DNA from: Lactuca virosa
Taxonomy: Eukaryota > Streptophyta > Magnoliopsida > Asterales > Asteraceae
DNA length: 64,000 nucleotides
Reading direction: 5' to 3'
Assembly: GCA_928212115.1 (NCBI GenBank)
Contig: CAKMRJ010003334.1
Span: forward strand, 31,549,217 to 31,613,216
In this document: positions 21,914-32,531 of the stretch, in pieces
Layout: every line of letters starts with the position of its first letter
Position numbering within the stretch: position 1 is the first letter of the stretch
Program-made: the position numbers and the translations under genes
Notes under the pieces: model-generated
The model's database searches: none
The model's input: only the letters and a program-made list of their open reading frames with translations
What the model was told of the DNA's origin: nothing

Positions 21914-23181
21914 TCAAGATGAACTTTCATCGTATCTCAGATCTCTAAATCTTTTCAGCAATTTCACTTTAAATTTCTCGATTTCAGCATCTTCACTGGA
22001 TAGTGGAGTACCCATGATGACTGAGATTGCTCCAGCACTATGCAGAGCCCCAACAGCTTCATCTAATATATTAGAAAACAACACACTGAAATTTCATTAT
22101 CATCTGACACATGTTTCAATTTTGCATATAATTATGCAGCAGATAAAACATGAAAAAGGAAGATCAAGATTAAAGAAAAGACTCAAACCAGAACGAGCAA
22201 TGGCAACAATAGCATTCAAAGCTTCTTTACGTGTGCTATCATCTTTAGCACCACCCAACATATCCACAAGCTGTTGGGCCCCACCCAACTCCACAATCTT
22301 CATTCTTCTTTCATCTAAAATGTATAATTGTATGTCAACTAGTGTGACATGGTAATATTGAATTGTTTGTTAAAGAATATATAAATATATAGATCAACTA
22401 TACCATCTGTTGCAAAACGAGCTAATCTTGATGCCCCCATTCTTTTAAATAGTGGGTCCTTGACATTTAGAAGTGACACAGACTGGTGTATCAGATTATC
22501 ACCTAAAAATACCCATTGTTAAAATCTTGCCTAAAGTAATTGATAAATGATTTTAGAAAGAAAGTGGATACCTAAGTATGGAAAGATATGGTATCCACCA
22601 ATTGTTGCAGTTCCAATAAAGAGAAGTTTGAAAAGCCATCCGAATTTCTTTTCTGCTTCCTCCTCCATGGCTCGTTCATCTGGAAACCCTAGAACAAGGG
22701 TACACCACTAAATTGTTAGCAGCATTTAAAAGGGAGCTTGGCATATGAGTAATTTGAAGCATTTCTGTGGATTCTAGGCGTTTTAAGAAAATTTATTGGG
22801 GGGATTCAACTTCAAAACAATTAAAACAACTAAATAATGACGATCATTAAGCTCATAGTTCAGAAGTGGATGACCTCTTTCGTGATATGATGACGAATAC
22901 TGGCGTGATCGAACATTTACTGGTCTTCTTCTGCACAAATACTGCAATTAAGCAGAAAATAATGGAATCATTAGAGAATTCAAGGAATTCAGCATATAAA
23001 AAGATAAACAAAGTAATAAACTGCTAATCATCACTCAAAGGATGCGCGATAATGGAGATTCAGTTCACGTAACTCCGAAATCACACAAATCAAAATTTCA
23101 AAACCATTTCTAGGAAGAATCAATGAAATACATTTGAGAACAGGGACTTACGGAGCTGATCCCAGCTGCTAAACCACGCAT
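21914..23181 (-). CDS. Small ARM-repeat protein, mitochondrial-type leader, 195 aa, six exons
   Basis: Gene model built from splice signals. Minus-strand exons are 23181-23152, 22941-22875, 22688-22572, 22502-22404, 22314-22189 and 22062-21914, giving 588 nt. All five introns are GT-AG and phases agree throughout. The N-terminus (MRGLAAGISSYLCRRR...) is Arg-rich without acidic residues and contains RQYSSS, a typical mitochondrial processing site. A membrane helix follows (WLFKLLFIGTATIGGYHIF, about residues 48-66). Two degenerate armadillo-type repeats follow, with GASRLARFA, IVELGGAQQLVDML and EALNAIVAIARS, then AVGALHSAGAISVIM. The C-terminus is basic and charged. ARM repeats form protein-binding helices; the partner is unknown. 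It is probably a conserved plant mitochondrial membrane protein, which is inference. The exon 2 donor (GAG|GTCATC) is the least certain junction. Confidence 0.8.
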
Positions 23182-23690
23182 CACGATTGGAACTGCAAAC
23201 AGGAAAACCCCTTTGTGCGACAGAGAGGGAGGCAACCTTACAGGTAGATAGAATAGCCGAAGGAGATGGAAGAAAGAGGCCGAAGAAGGCGGCACCGGCA
23301 GCTCGTGCAGTCGTGCGGAGGCGGAGCAGATCAGCAGAGACCAGAGGGTAGAGGGGAGCAGCCTTGACCTCGCCTGCGTTGGCAAAACAGGGCAAGTCCG
23401 GGTAAATTTAGCCGAATCCGGATCTGGGTGCTTGGATCCTTAAAGTTGGCCCAAATTCCCAATCGACCACAGAAGGTATGCCGTATGCCTATAGTCTATA
23501 GGGCCCAAGCAAAAATACTAATAATGGGCTTATACCTGATCTAATCCAAGACAAGAGCACTAGGTTTTCAAATTACACCCAAAATCCCGCCATTGTCAGT
23601 TAAAGCTTCTCTTACAATCTCCTCTCTTCTAGCGTCTCTAACAAGCTGCATAGGATCTTCATATAAGAGGCTTGTACCGAATGGAAAGTC
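23182..23690. promoter_or_regulatory. Divergent promoter between ARM gene and sororin-like gene
   Basis: 509 bp separate the two start codons, which face away from each other, so both promoters and 5' UTRs must lie here. The ARM-gene side (23190-23400) is GC-rich and pyrimidine-rich on the coding strand. A CCCGCC element at about 23586 resembles, with one mismatch, an E2F site that would suit an S-phase cohesion gene. The sororin-like leader carries a short upstream ORF, ATG at 23681 and stop at 23702-23704, overlapping the main ATG. Confidence 0.55.
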
Positions 23691-25374
23691 ATGGAGGAAG
23701 CTGAACTAGAGAAACAACGAAATATGGTGACAAGATCATCAATCAAGCGAAAACCCTTTGCTAATCTCACTAACATCGTCCGTAAACCCTACCCAATTTC
23801 TCCATTCTCACAATCGAAGAGACCCGGATCTTCCACCGCCTCTGATTCAAGTATCGGATCCACCCAAAACCCGATTCATGAGAACCACCCACTTATCAGT
23901 TCGCCGGACCAACCTCTTCCTTCTACACCTCCGACACTCACGCCAGGTACGCTCTCTCCTTTTCAAAGACGCATGCCCAGATGTATCTTTTCACTACATG
24001 CAATTGTTCATGTCGGGTTTTTCTGTTAGCTGAATCACCTTAGTCAAGTCGATTTTCAATCGAAATCCAGATTTGGGTAACGTGTATGTGTATTAGGAAA
24101 TTGAATATGACTAAGATTAAGATTTGCTACAGATTCAAATTGAAATCGAATTTGTATACGCCAGATGCTCTTCTACTGTTAGCAGGACTGATACAGATTC
24201 AATTTATATGCCACAATTCTGAATATCAAATTGTGTTTTTGTGTCTTCTGATACTGAATATGACTAAGTATAAGATTATGACCTAGTATTACATTTGCAT
24301 TGCTTAGCTCATTTGATTGGTGATGAGATATCATATACTCAAAGAAGGAGCACTCGGAAAACCTTAATCAAGGTGAAGGCTGATGTGCCTTCTTATCAGA
24401 CATCTTCCCAGGAAACAAGGAGCAAAAGGAAGGAAGTATCTGTGCCTCTTTGTTCTTCTACATTGGGGAACAGAAATCAGTCTTCTGTACAGAAAACCAC
24501 TTATGATGGGAATAAGACGTTCATGGCCCCTAATTGCTTTTCAATGGAGAAGATTAAGGACAAACAGAAGGCAATTGATGTGTCATCTAGCGACCATCAT
24601 ATGAAGAACACAAAGAGTATCATGGACACTCCTCTTCCTCATTCCACCATGAAAGTAAAGGATAAAGGGAAAGAAAATGCTGTTCAATCTAGCTATCCTC
24701 ACTTGGAGAACACAAATATCAACTTGTCACATTCTTTAATGAAGAGAAAGGATAAAGGAAAGTCAATTGCAGTCCCGCTTAATTATCATCCTATGAAGAC
24801 TAAGATGATGGAAGTTCTTGCACCTTCTTCTGGTGTGAAGATTAAGGAGAAAGGGGAAAGGGTTACAGGTTCTTCTACCCATTTTGATCTTTCCCAAAAA
24901 GATGAAGGAAATGTTGTTGTTACACCTCTCTATCATCGCACTCTGAAGAAAAATAAAGAAAGTAGCTGTCCACCTCTTTTGAGAACTGCAATCAATAGGT
25001 CTCCTTCTCTCTTTTATATCATAACTTAGTAACTTAAATCTAATTTATGCTAGTAGTAGTTATATTGATGATATTTCTATGCTTTTTGGTTGAATAGGAA
25101 TCAAGGTGATGGATCAGAAGATACATTCCAATCTAAGCTACAAACAGGGCCTCCTCCCAATAAAAAGGTATCTTTGACTTTCTTTGACTAATAATGAAAT
25201 CACTAAATTGCCCTTTAACAAGTAAGCAAGTGTATAACCTATGTTTTTTTACAGAAAAGATGCTCATCAAAGGAGAGTGTTGAAGAATATGTGCTACCAC
25301 AAGAATTTGTTGAGCAGCAAAGAGCTTACTTTAAAGAGATTGATGACTTTGAACTAGAAGTGGAGGAAGTATGA
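23691..25374 (+). CDS. Sororin-like cohesin protector, 378 aa, four exons
   Basis: Exons 23691-23946, 24308-24998, 25098-25167 and 25255-25374 (1137 nt), all introns GT-AG, phases consistent. The N-terminus carries KRKPFANLTN (residues 19-28), a basic ANLTN-type motif. The middle is low-complexity and Lys-rich, with about four degenerate 30-residue repeats built on MKxKDKGK (residues about 185-305). The last exon ends in YFKEIDDFELEVEEV, matching the C-terminal sororin motif, an acidic aromatic segment following a conserved EYVLPQEFVEQQRA stretch. In animals and Arabidopsis, sororin stabilises cohesin on replicated chromosomes by competing with WAPL at PDS5. Nuclear location is expected. Identification rests on the C-terminus and general layout; the disordered middle is not informative. 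Confidence 0.75.
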
Positions 25375-26210
25375 GTATAAAAGAACAGGAATAACTTCAA
25401 CTTGATTATTATGATAGGAGTGGCATAAACATGTTTTTAAGTTTCTTGTATAGTCACACTTAACTATGTCAAAATCTACTGAATATATCATGTCCTTGGT
25501 GTTGTGTGCTGACCATTTTGCGGTTGGCAGTAGTTTTTACTTTTTAGAACATGTCGATTAAAGTTGTGTAAATTTGGTGGCTTGGTTGAATAAATTTTTG
25601 TTTTTAACCATGTTTTTGGTCAATTATAACACGGTGTAGTTCGACTTATAACAGGTTTATCAATTATAACACGGTGTAGTTCGACTTATAACCAAATCGA
25701 TTTTAAATATCATTTATAAAAAATAATAATTTGATTTTGATTTTGTTTTAATCCAGATCTAACCTAATGCATATACCTATTGACTTCTCTGGTTTCGACA
25801 CGTTATCACAACTTCTCTATAGAAAAAAATAAGTCAAAGGCTTCTAGCTGAAAAAAAAGTCTCCAATTACCATTTTGCTAACCGTAAATTGACAACTTAG
25901 AAATATTTAAATACTTAAATTTTGATTGAACGTTTATTCAATTTTATATTATCATTTCGAATAATGAAAGCAACCGATACTTGTATTCTTTTTGTGGACA
26001 AAAAGTTAATAATTTTGACTTGTCATTTATTACTTTTTTTTTCTGCAATGGGTTGAAATAAATGGTTGAATGTTTCTACGTAGTTTACCAAACCCAAGAA
26101 AATTTCAAACACTCATCTACAACATGATTAGTCCGTTTTCAACACACTTTATGATCGATTTTCAATTATTATTTTTCTATGATAAGATTCATATCACCAT
26201 AAACCTATCA
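25375..26210. other. 3' UTR of the sororin-like gene and AT-rich spacer
   Basis: An AATAAA polyadenylation-type signal lies at 25589-25594, about 215 bases after the stop codon. A 40-bp unit is tandemly duplicated just downstream (listed separately). The rest up to 26210 is AT-rich, with no frame or element I can identify. Confidence 0.6.
25621..25692 (+). repeat. 40-bp tandem duplication
   Basis: CAATTATAACACGGTGTAG... (32 bp) occurs at 25621-25652 and identically at 25661-25692, giving a 40-bp period. It lies shortly after the likely poly(A) site of the sororin-like gene. Confidence 0.9.
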
Positions 26211-27424
26211 TTTTAATCTTTATAAGTCTTAAAATTTTAGGTCAATTTATGAAAAAATCTCAAACTAAATTTTGTTTATAGAAAAGCACAGAATACCGGT
26301 TAAAACTTCGAAAAAACCCTTTTCGGGCGGTTTCGAAGATTTAGCCGGTATTCTGTCATTTTTCGTTAGTTTGGTCAAAATTTTGGGACTTTTCCAAAAA
26401 TGACTTGATAACCAAAATATTGGGACTTTTCTGAAAATTACCATGGAATTAATGGATAGTATTATTAACAAATCATTTATAAACACAAAAAATATTTTAT
26501 TATAAAAAAAGAAATACATTTGTTGCTAATTTTTAGGAATAAATTGGTTGTCTAAGTACTCATCTATTGCTTGCTGACCACTCAAACACTTTACGTTCCT
26601 CCTATGCATCATTGTGGATATGATAGTGAGATGTACTCGGTTAGTGTTCCTTTAATGTTGGTGTTCATCTATCAAATGCCAAAAGTGATCCATGAATGTT
26701 AGTTTATATGGAAACAAGGGAAGGGTGATTATCTATTTAAATTGTCATTCAAAGTTTACTTTTCACTCTCTATAGATGTGTGTAATTTGATGGTTGTTAC
26801 CGGGTAATGTATGGAGGTTAGGTGGTAATTAGATTAAAGAACATAAAAAATATCTATATGTTCAAGAATCGTTGTGTGATGATATTTTCTAATAACATGT
26901 GATTATATAGCGTCATGCCTAATAGCAAGTAGACACTTATTGATTGTGTACTAATAAATATTACCAAATCTTGTATTGGTCACGCCTAACAAGTTACTTC
27001 TTACTATGACACCCACAACGATATATAAGAGGAATATAAGGACTTTGAAGGGGTCAACAAACAATAGAGAAGTACATAGTCGACCATTCTATTCCTAGAA
27101 ATTAGCTAAAAATGTATTTCCTTTGTTTATAATAAAAAAAAATTATATGTTTATAAATGATTTATTAATAATAATATCCATTAATTCCATAGTAATTTTC
27201 AGAAAAGTCTCAATATTTTGGTTATTGGGTAATTTTCAAAAAAATCCTAATATTTTGAGCAAACTAACGAAAAAGGACAGAATACCGGCTAAATCTTTGA
27301 AACCGGGCAAAAAGGGTTTTTTCGAAGTTTTAGCCGGTATTCTGTGCTTTTCTATAAACAAAAATTAGTTTGGGACTTTTTCATAAATTAGACTAAAATT
27401 ATAGGACTTTTCTGGAGATTTCCC
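26211..27424. mobile_element. Foldback element with ~440-bp inverted arms (MULE-like MITE)
   Basis: The left arm (about 26211-26650) and right arm (about 26980-27424) are reverse complements of each other with scattered differences. The similarity extends from the outer ends (AATCTCCAGAAAAGTCC on the right arm's complement) to inside GGTCACGCC/GTTAGTG. The loop is only about 330 bp. Each arm has its own smaller inverted repeat around GAATACCGG...CCGGTATTC. Long arms without a transposase frame fit a Mutator-type or foldback MITE. I see no clear 9-bp target duplication, so the exact ends are approximate. The mirrored open frames (GFFEVLTGILCFSIN and similar) are a by-product of the inverted arms. 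Confidence 0.8.
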
Positions 27425-28132
27425 TAAAAATTATACGTGGTGTTTGTTTTTTCGAATCGAAAACGTTTGAACTCTGCGGACGTAGTCTGTAATAAGATGT
27501 TTGTTTGTTTTTTAACGCCTGCAGGCTGCTGAAATAAACTGAAATTAACCATACAATAGTTAAAAATAATTCTAAATCAATAATTTATCTAGTTTAATCA
27601 TATGCAAATCAAATATAAAGATCACTATGATGATATGATTTTTAAAGACGTTCGTATAAAATAATTAAACATAATATTTGCTAAATAACAATTAATAAAA
27701 TTGTTAATTTAGCGAACATGTTCATTTTGTTAAATTTTCGAAGACTATGATTATTTTTCGGTTAGGTTCAATAAATTTGATAATTTTAGTGATTAACTTT
27801 ATAATTTATTAATATTTTGATATAAACAATGTAACACAAAAAAAATATTTATATAAAATTTACCAAACAGTTTTGAAATTATGTAAAATATATTCGAATT
27901 GTTAATAATATCATTCGTAATATTATTAAAATAATAAACATATTGTTGAAAAAATATATGTTGAATAATACAACATAAAATAAGGTGGGAAAGGGTTTAA
28001 AGAAGAGGGTCAAATGCTACGCCACACAGCACACGTACAACAGTTTTTAAGTCAAAAGTATTTTATAAAACAAACGGTTATGAAAGGTCAAGTGTTGTGT
28101 GTGTGCTGCGCGGCGTAGCGATAAGTGGTTTT

Positions 28133-28174
<42 letters not shown>

Positions 28175-30097
28175 CAAACATTATCATACTTGACTTGTCA
28201 TGGAATATAGAACACGTATGTTGGTGATTTTATTGTTCCCGTTCATTGTATATGATTGGAATTAATATTTGTGTCAAATGAATGATTTAAATTGTGATCT
28301 AATAAAAGTTAAGAGGTGTGAAATGCATATTTGTTTATAAGAAGAATTTGATTCCAGATACGACAAAATAAGGGGGTCGAGAGGTCGCACCACCTTGCGG
28401 GCTTCAAGGGCAGTGCCTCAAAACCTCTTCATATTTTTTGACTTGGAATGTAATGGAAAAATCTTTTCTTAATGAATAAAAAATTCAAAAAACATGTTGA
28501 TTTTGGGTTTGTTCGAAAGCAACTCAAGTTGTCTGAAAGTCAAGTTGTTGGACAACATAAGCTGTCTACGGCAGCTCTAGCCAAACAACTCACAATCCTT
28601 AATCAAACAAATTTTGATTACCAATATTTTGTTTTCTATCTAGGTAACGTCTTCTTATTTATGATTAAAACATAAAAGGTCAATCATCAACCATGGTCAA
28701 AAGAAAACGGTTAACTTTATTTTCTAGACACTCATGTTGAACTTTTCTCGTAGCTTAATACATGTGTAAATTGTACTATTGTAGAGTAGCAATAATATTT
28801 TCGGGTGTGTCATGTTTCAGACTTTAGACCTTCAATTAAAATTAAAGAAATTAAATATTTTCCTACATTTTCTTCCTACCAATCTCCCTACCATTTTAAG
28901 ATAATGACAAGTATGATAAAAATTTATTAATTTTATTAAACATGATGAATGTCATATTCTTAAATGTGTAAGAAGATAGTAAGAAGAAAAAATAAAAACA
29001 TATTTGATTTCTCTTAAAATTATTGCACAACAACCCCATCCTCATGTTGTTAAACATTTATGCTTACTAATTTACATTGTATTAATGGTTACTTCAAAAT
29101 AAATCCCTACAATGCTATAATAAAAATTACTTTTATAAAATTAATCAAATAATTATCAGAGTTTTACAATTCTCGGTGTTACTAGACAATATCAATAACC
29201 ACAGTAAAAGAGAAAATGATTTACAAACTTCTTTATACATTTCTTATTTTCACTGGTCGCACTTTCTTTCCTCATTTCTAATACCTGGTACATAGCAAAA
29301 ACTACGTAAGTCCGAAGACTCGTGAGTACATGGGTTTTAGACTCTGTTTATAATTCCTCATGTTTTCAAACATAATTTAGCTCAATGTTTGACTCATAAT
29401 ATGTTATTATTCTTCTATGATACTCTTTTTATTTCACTTCATCTTTCTTTAGGGAAATCCAAATTTATGCACTCGATTAGTTAATTTCGAATAGGTATTT
29501 AATAAGATGCTTAGAATAGTATTTATCATTATTCTTGTATTTGTTACTTGAGTATATATTAATATAACTTCTTGTATAGATGTAATTTCATAACTTTTCC
29601 ATTTAAGATAAATCACCCCTCTGGATTATCCTAAAACTTCTCTAACATTTTCACCCCTTTTTGCTTTATTGATACATACTATTACTACATCAAGGTGTTC
29701 CCCTCTAGGTAGTTTATTTTATTAAGGTTGACCGAACATTTGTTACAGTGAGTTCTCTAATCGAGCTTTTGACTAGATATTTTCCCCACACGACGCTTCA
29801 TCTGACGTCGTAAAATAGTTTACAAAGTTATTTTTGTTGTGACTCGACCATCAAGGTTATGGATAGCAACCACAAGTGGGGCGTCATCCCCGTATAGGTT
29901 TATACATATCTTTCCCGCTCACTTAAGATTTAACGATTATAAGTCAGGGTTAGCTAAAAACTAATCAACTAAATGATGAATACTATCGTTCTCATTTAAA
30001 AATTGTTTTGTTTAACTTTATAGTATGCTTATCGATCTTGTTATTTATATCTTTAGTTTTCTTTTAATATGATTCTCTTACATAATTTTACGGATAC

Positions 30098-30099
<2 letters not shown>
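27425..30099. other. AT-rich intergenic region
   Basis: About 2.7 kb of strongly AT-rich DNA without a credible gene. It holds an imperfect hairpin (28016-28119, separate entry), a homopolymer of about 35 A at 28138-28172, and short runs of possible decayed transposon sequence. A 67-codon frame at 28472-28675 has no recognisable domain and low-complexity composition; I do not call it a gene. Confidence 0.6.
28016..28119. repeat. Imperfect hairpin, 26-bp arms
   Basis: GCTACGCCACACAGCACACG... (28016-28041) is the reverse complement, with three mismatches, of 28094-28119, with a 52-base loop. It is GC-rich in an AT-rich setting. It may be a tiny foldback transposon or a transcribable stem-loop. 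Confidence 0.75.

Positions 30100-30142
<43 letters not shown>
30100..30142. repeat. (TA)n microsatellite
   Basis: About 20 TA units directly left of the copia-2 LTR. A (CA)n(TA)n tract lies at the other end of the same element (55402-55467), so copia-2 seems to have inserted into a TA microsatellite. Confidence 0.9.
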
Positions 30143-30143
<1 letters not shown>

Positions 30144-30144
30144 A

Positions 30145-31095
30145 TGGGTTTGATACAAAAATAAGAGAGTTTTTCGTAAAAACTAGGCAACGGAAGCTAT
30201 AAAATTTATAATATTAATTTTCGAGTATATTTTCAAAACAAAACCACCAAGGATCTTTTAAAAGGTTAGAATGATATTAAAACCAACCATATGATGTTTT
30301 AGATTGGCAGGAGCATTTGGACCCTCTTGGGTTTGGGGTGTTGATAAAGATGGAAACAAGGAGTTTGAACTTCTCTACAAGTATCCACTAGCAAGATTAA
30401 GGTACCAAGAATCACTAGATGCCTTCTTGTATGCCTTGTTCTTTATGCGTTTAAGTGCTTAATTAAATAAGCACTAAATGAAGACACAAAGAGAGCACTA
30501 ATTCTTCACACTTGACTTCAAAATATGAGAGGAAGAAAGAGCCAAAAAAGCTACGAATTTTTTGTGAGTTTAGAGGGCACAGAACTAGTCCATTTCTCAT
30601 GCATAAGGCATCCTTATATACTCCCATGCAAGGTAAGGTCAAACCAATAAAATAATCTAAATTATTATTAATTATAAAGGTAAGGGAGACAAAGCATGGA
30701 GAAAATCATGGAGGTTAACAAGCAACCTCTACACTCTCATAAAACTTACGACCATAAGGCTTAGAAAGAGAAAAAAGATGTTTGTTAGTTTCTTTATTTA
30801 ACAAGAATAATTAACCACTTAATTTATGGTTAACCAAAGTGTCCAAAAACTTTGCACATCACTTATTTATCATACCATATGATATAATAACTAGTTTGTT
30901 GTTTCTTTTTATATTATTTTCATAAAAAAAAAAAGAATAATTCTCAAACTAAATACAAGAGTTGGATTTATTTATTAATAATCAAATGCTTAATAAATAT
31001 TCAATAAGTACCGACTTGATTAGGTGTGACCCTATATGATGATATGTCATTAACAATATCACTCAATAATGATTCTTGAGCATATAGATCCAATA
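30145..31095 (-). repeat. copia-2 3' LTR
   Basis: 951 bp. On the plus strand it starts TGGGTTTGATACAAAA and ends GATCCAATA, followed by ATCTCCCACTTGCAC, the complement of a polypurine tract (AAGTGGGAGAT). It aligns with 54464-55401 over its whole length, with numerous substitutions and small indels. It is much more diverged than the copia-1 LTR pair, hence an older insertion. Confidence 0.88.
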
Positions 31096-32531
31096 ATCTC
31101 CCACTTGCACAAGATTCATTACAGACTGACATAGATAGTGGTTGGCGTCTAGCAACGGGCTACCACCCCTAGCAACACATGAAGGGTTGCCATCAATCAA
31201 CATCCAATTCCAGAAGCTCAAAAGCTATAATTGAAGTATAAGGTAAGTGTATCAATATTCTCTTTGTTTCAGACATCATGTTGGATATGATACATGGAAC
31301 GTCATCATTCTCATTTGACATCTAACTTAAAAGTAAGGCGCCTTAGATGTCTAACTCTCAACACATAAGAGGAAAAAATCTCATCTTGACTACATAGACT
31401 CTCATATAGTTCATGTTATACCCAACGAAAGCTTTTATAACTGCATGGTTACGAACAACGTTTAACCATGTCAAAGTATAACAATATCCATACTTGATTT
31501 CTCTAATATGTATCTCAGATCAAAATACATAAAGATATTTTACCAGTGTTCAAGATTCACTTATGATAACGATCCATGAAGTGACTCTTGACGCGAGTCA
31601 TATCCGATAGTTGTTCTCTAACAAGTACTTATGAATTTGAATGCAACACTTTGCTATTTCACCAGTTGAAATCAATCAATTTGATTCATATTAGTCTTAA
31701 TTCGCAGTTGATCCCACAACAATGACTGAATATGGACAATTTTGAATTATGACATTATTCAAGGATTAAATAACATGCTAACATAGAACACAAAAATATC
31801 CACAAAAAGGAGATATCTCATATATCAAAAGAGATTACATACCATTGCTACACAGTTCAGCATATCCAGATATTAGTAAAGTACAGAGTTTAAACCCAAT
31901 CACTAGCTAATCGAAGACCGATTCCTTTTGCATGGCTCTCAAACTTGTTTTGAGAAAGAGGCTTTGTGAATGGATCTGCTAGATTATCATCTATATGAAC
32001 CTTATCAATGCGTATATTTCCCAATTCCAATTCTTTAAGAATAAAATTGAATTTCCGTTGAATGTGTCTAATCTTGTTGGTAACCATCGGATCTCTTGCG
32101 ATAACGATAGCACCAATGTTGTCACAAATCATCTCAATGGAATTTTTGATGCTTGGAACAACATTCAGATCACCGATGAATTTCTTCATTCAATCAAATT
32201 CTTGAGCTACCTTAGACGCAGCTATATACTCATATTTCTTGTAGAAAGTGCAACCACTTCTTGCTTTGAACTTTTCCAGACAATGGATCCTCCATTAAGT
32301 GTGAACATGTATCCCTACTGGGATTGTGAGTTATCTCGATTAGTGTTGAAGCTAGCATCAGTGTAACATCTTACAGTAAGCTCTTCCTTAACTCCTCCAA
32401 AAACTAGGAACATGTATTTAGTCCTTCTTAAGTACTTAAGTATGTTCTTTACAACTATCCGATCTTTTTCGCCAGGATTAGCGTGGTATCTACTAGTTAG
32501 ACTAATAGCATAAGCTACATTGGGCCTTGTA
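31096..32531 (-). pseudogene. copia-2 RNase H and end of RT
   Basis: After about 770 bp of 3' untranslated sequence, the minus strand carries copia RNase H: IGAVIIA-like and LADPFTKPL segments in 31890-32189, and a further frame to 32539 with YHANPGEKDRIVVKNILKYLRRTK and CYTDASFNTNRDNSQSQ. Stops and frameshifts separate them. The reading frame is cut at 32531 within THTRPNVAYA by a gypsy LTR and resumes at 36036. Confidence 0.85.

Noticed and set aside
23193..23241. Possible 49-bp intron in the ARM gene leader (GTAAGG...TTTGCAG)
   Set aside because: Shorter than plant introns normally are, so not included.
23110..23395. Two overlapping 91-aa frames upstream of the ARM gene start
   Set aside because: Both begin with non-ATG codons; they are mostly 5' UTR. 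Only the last ten codons before the donor (from ATG at 23181) are used in the gene model.
23580..23592. E2F-like site as firm evidence of cell-cycle control
   Set aside because: One mismatch to the TTTSSCGC consensus and a single copy; kept only as a weak hint.
26265..27368. A pair of similar 81-84 aa frames (GFFEVL.GILCFSIN)
   Set aside because: They are mirror images caused by the inverted arms of the foldback element, not a duplicated gene.
28472..28675. 67-codon open frame MNKKFKKHVDF...
   Set aside because: No domain, no codon-usage or splice support, in AT-rich spacer next to no promoter signal.
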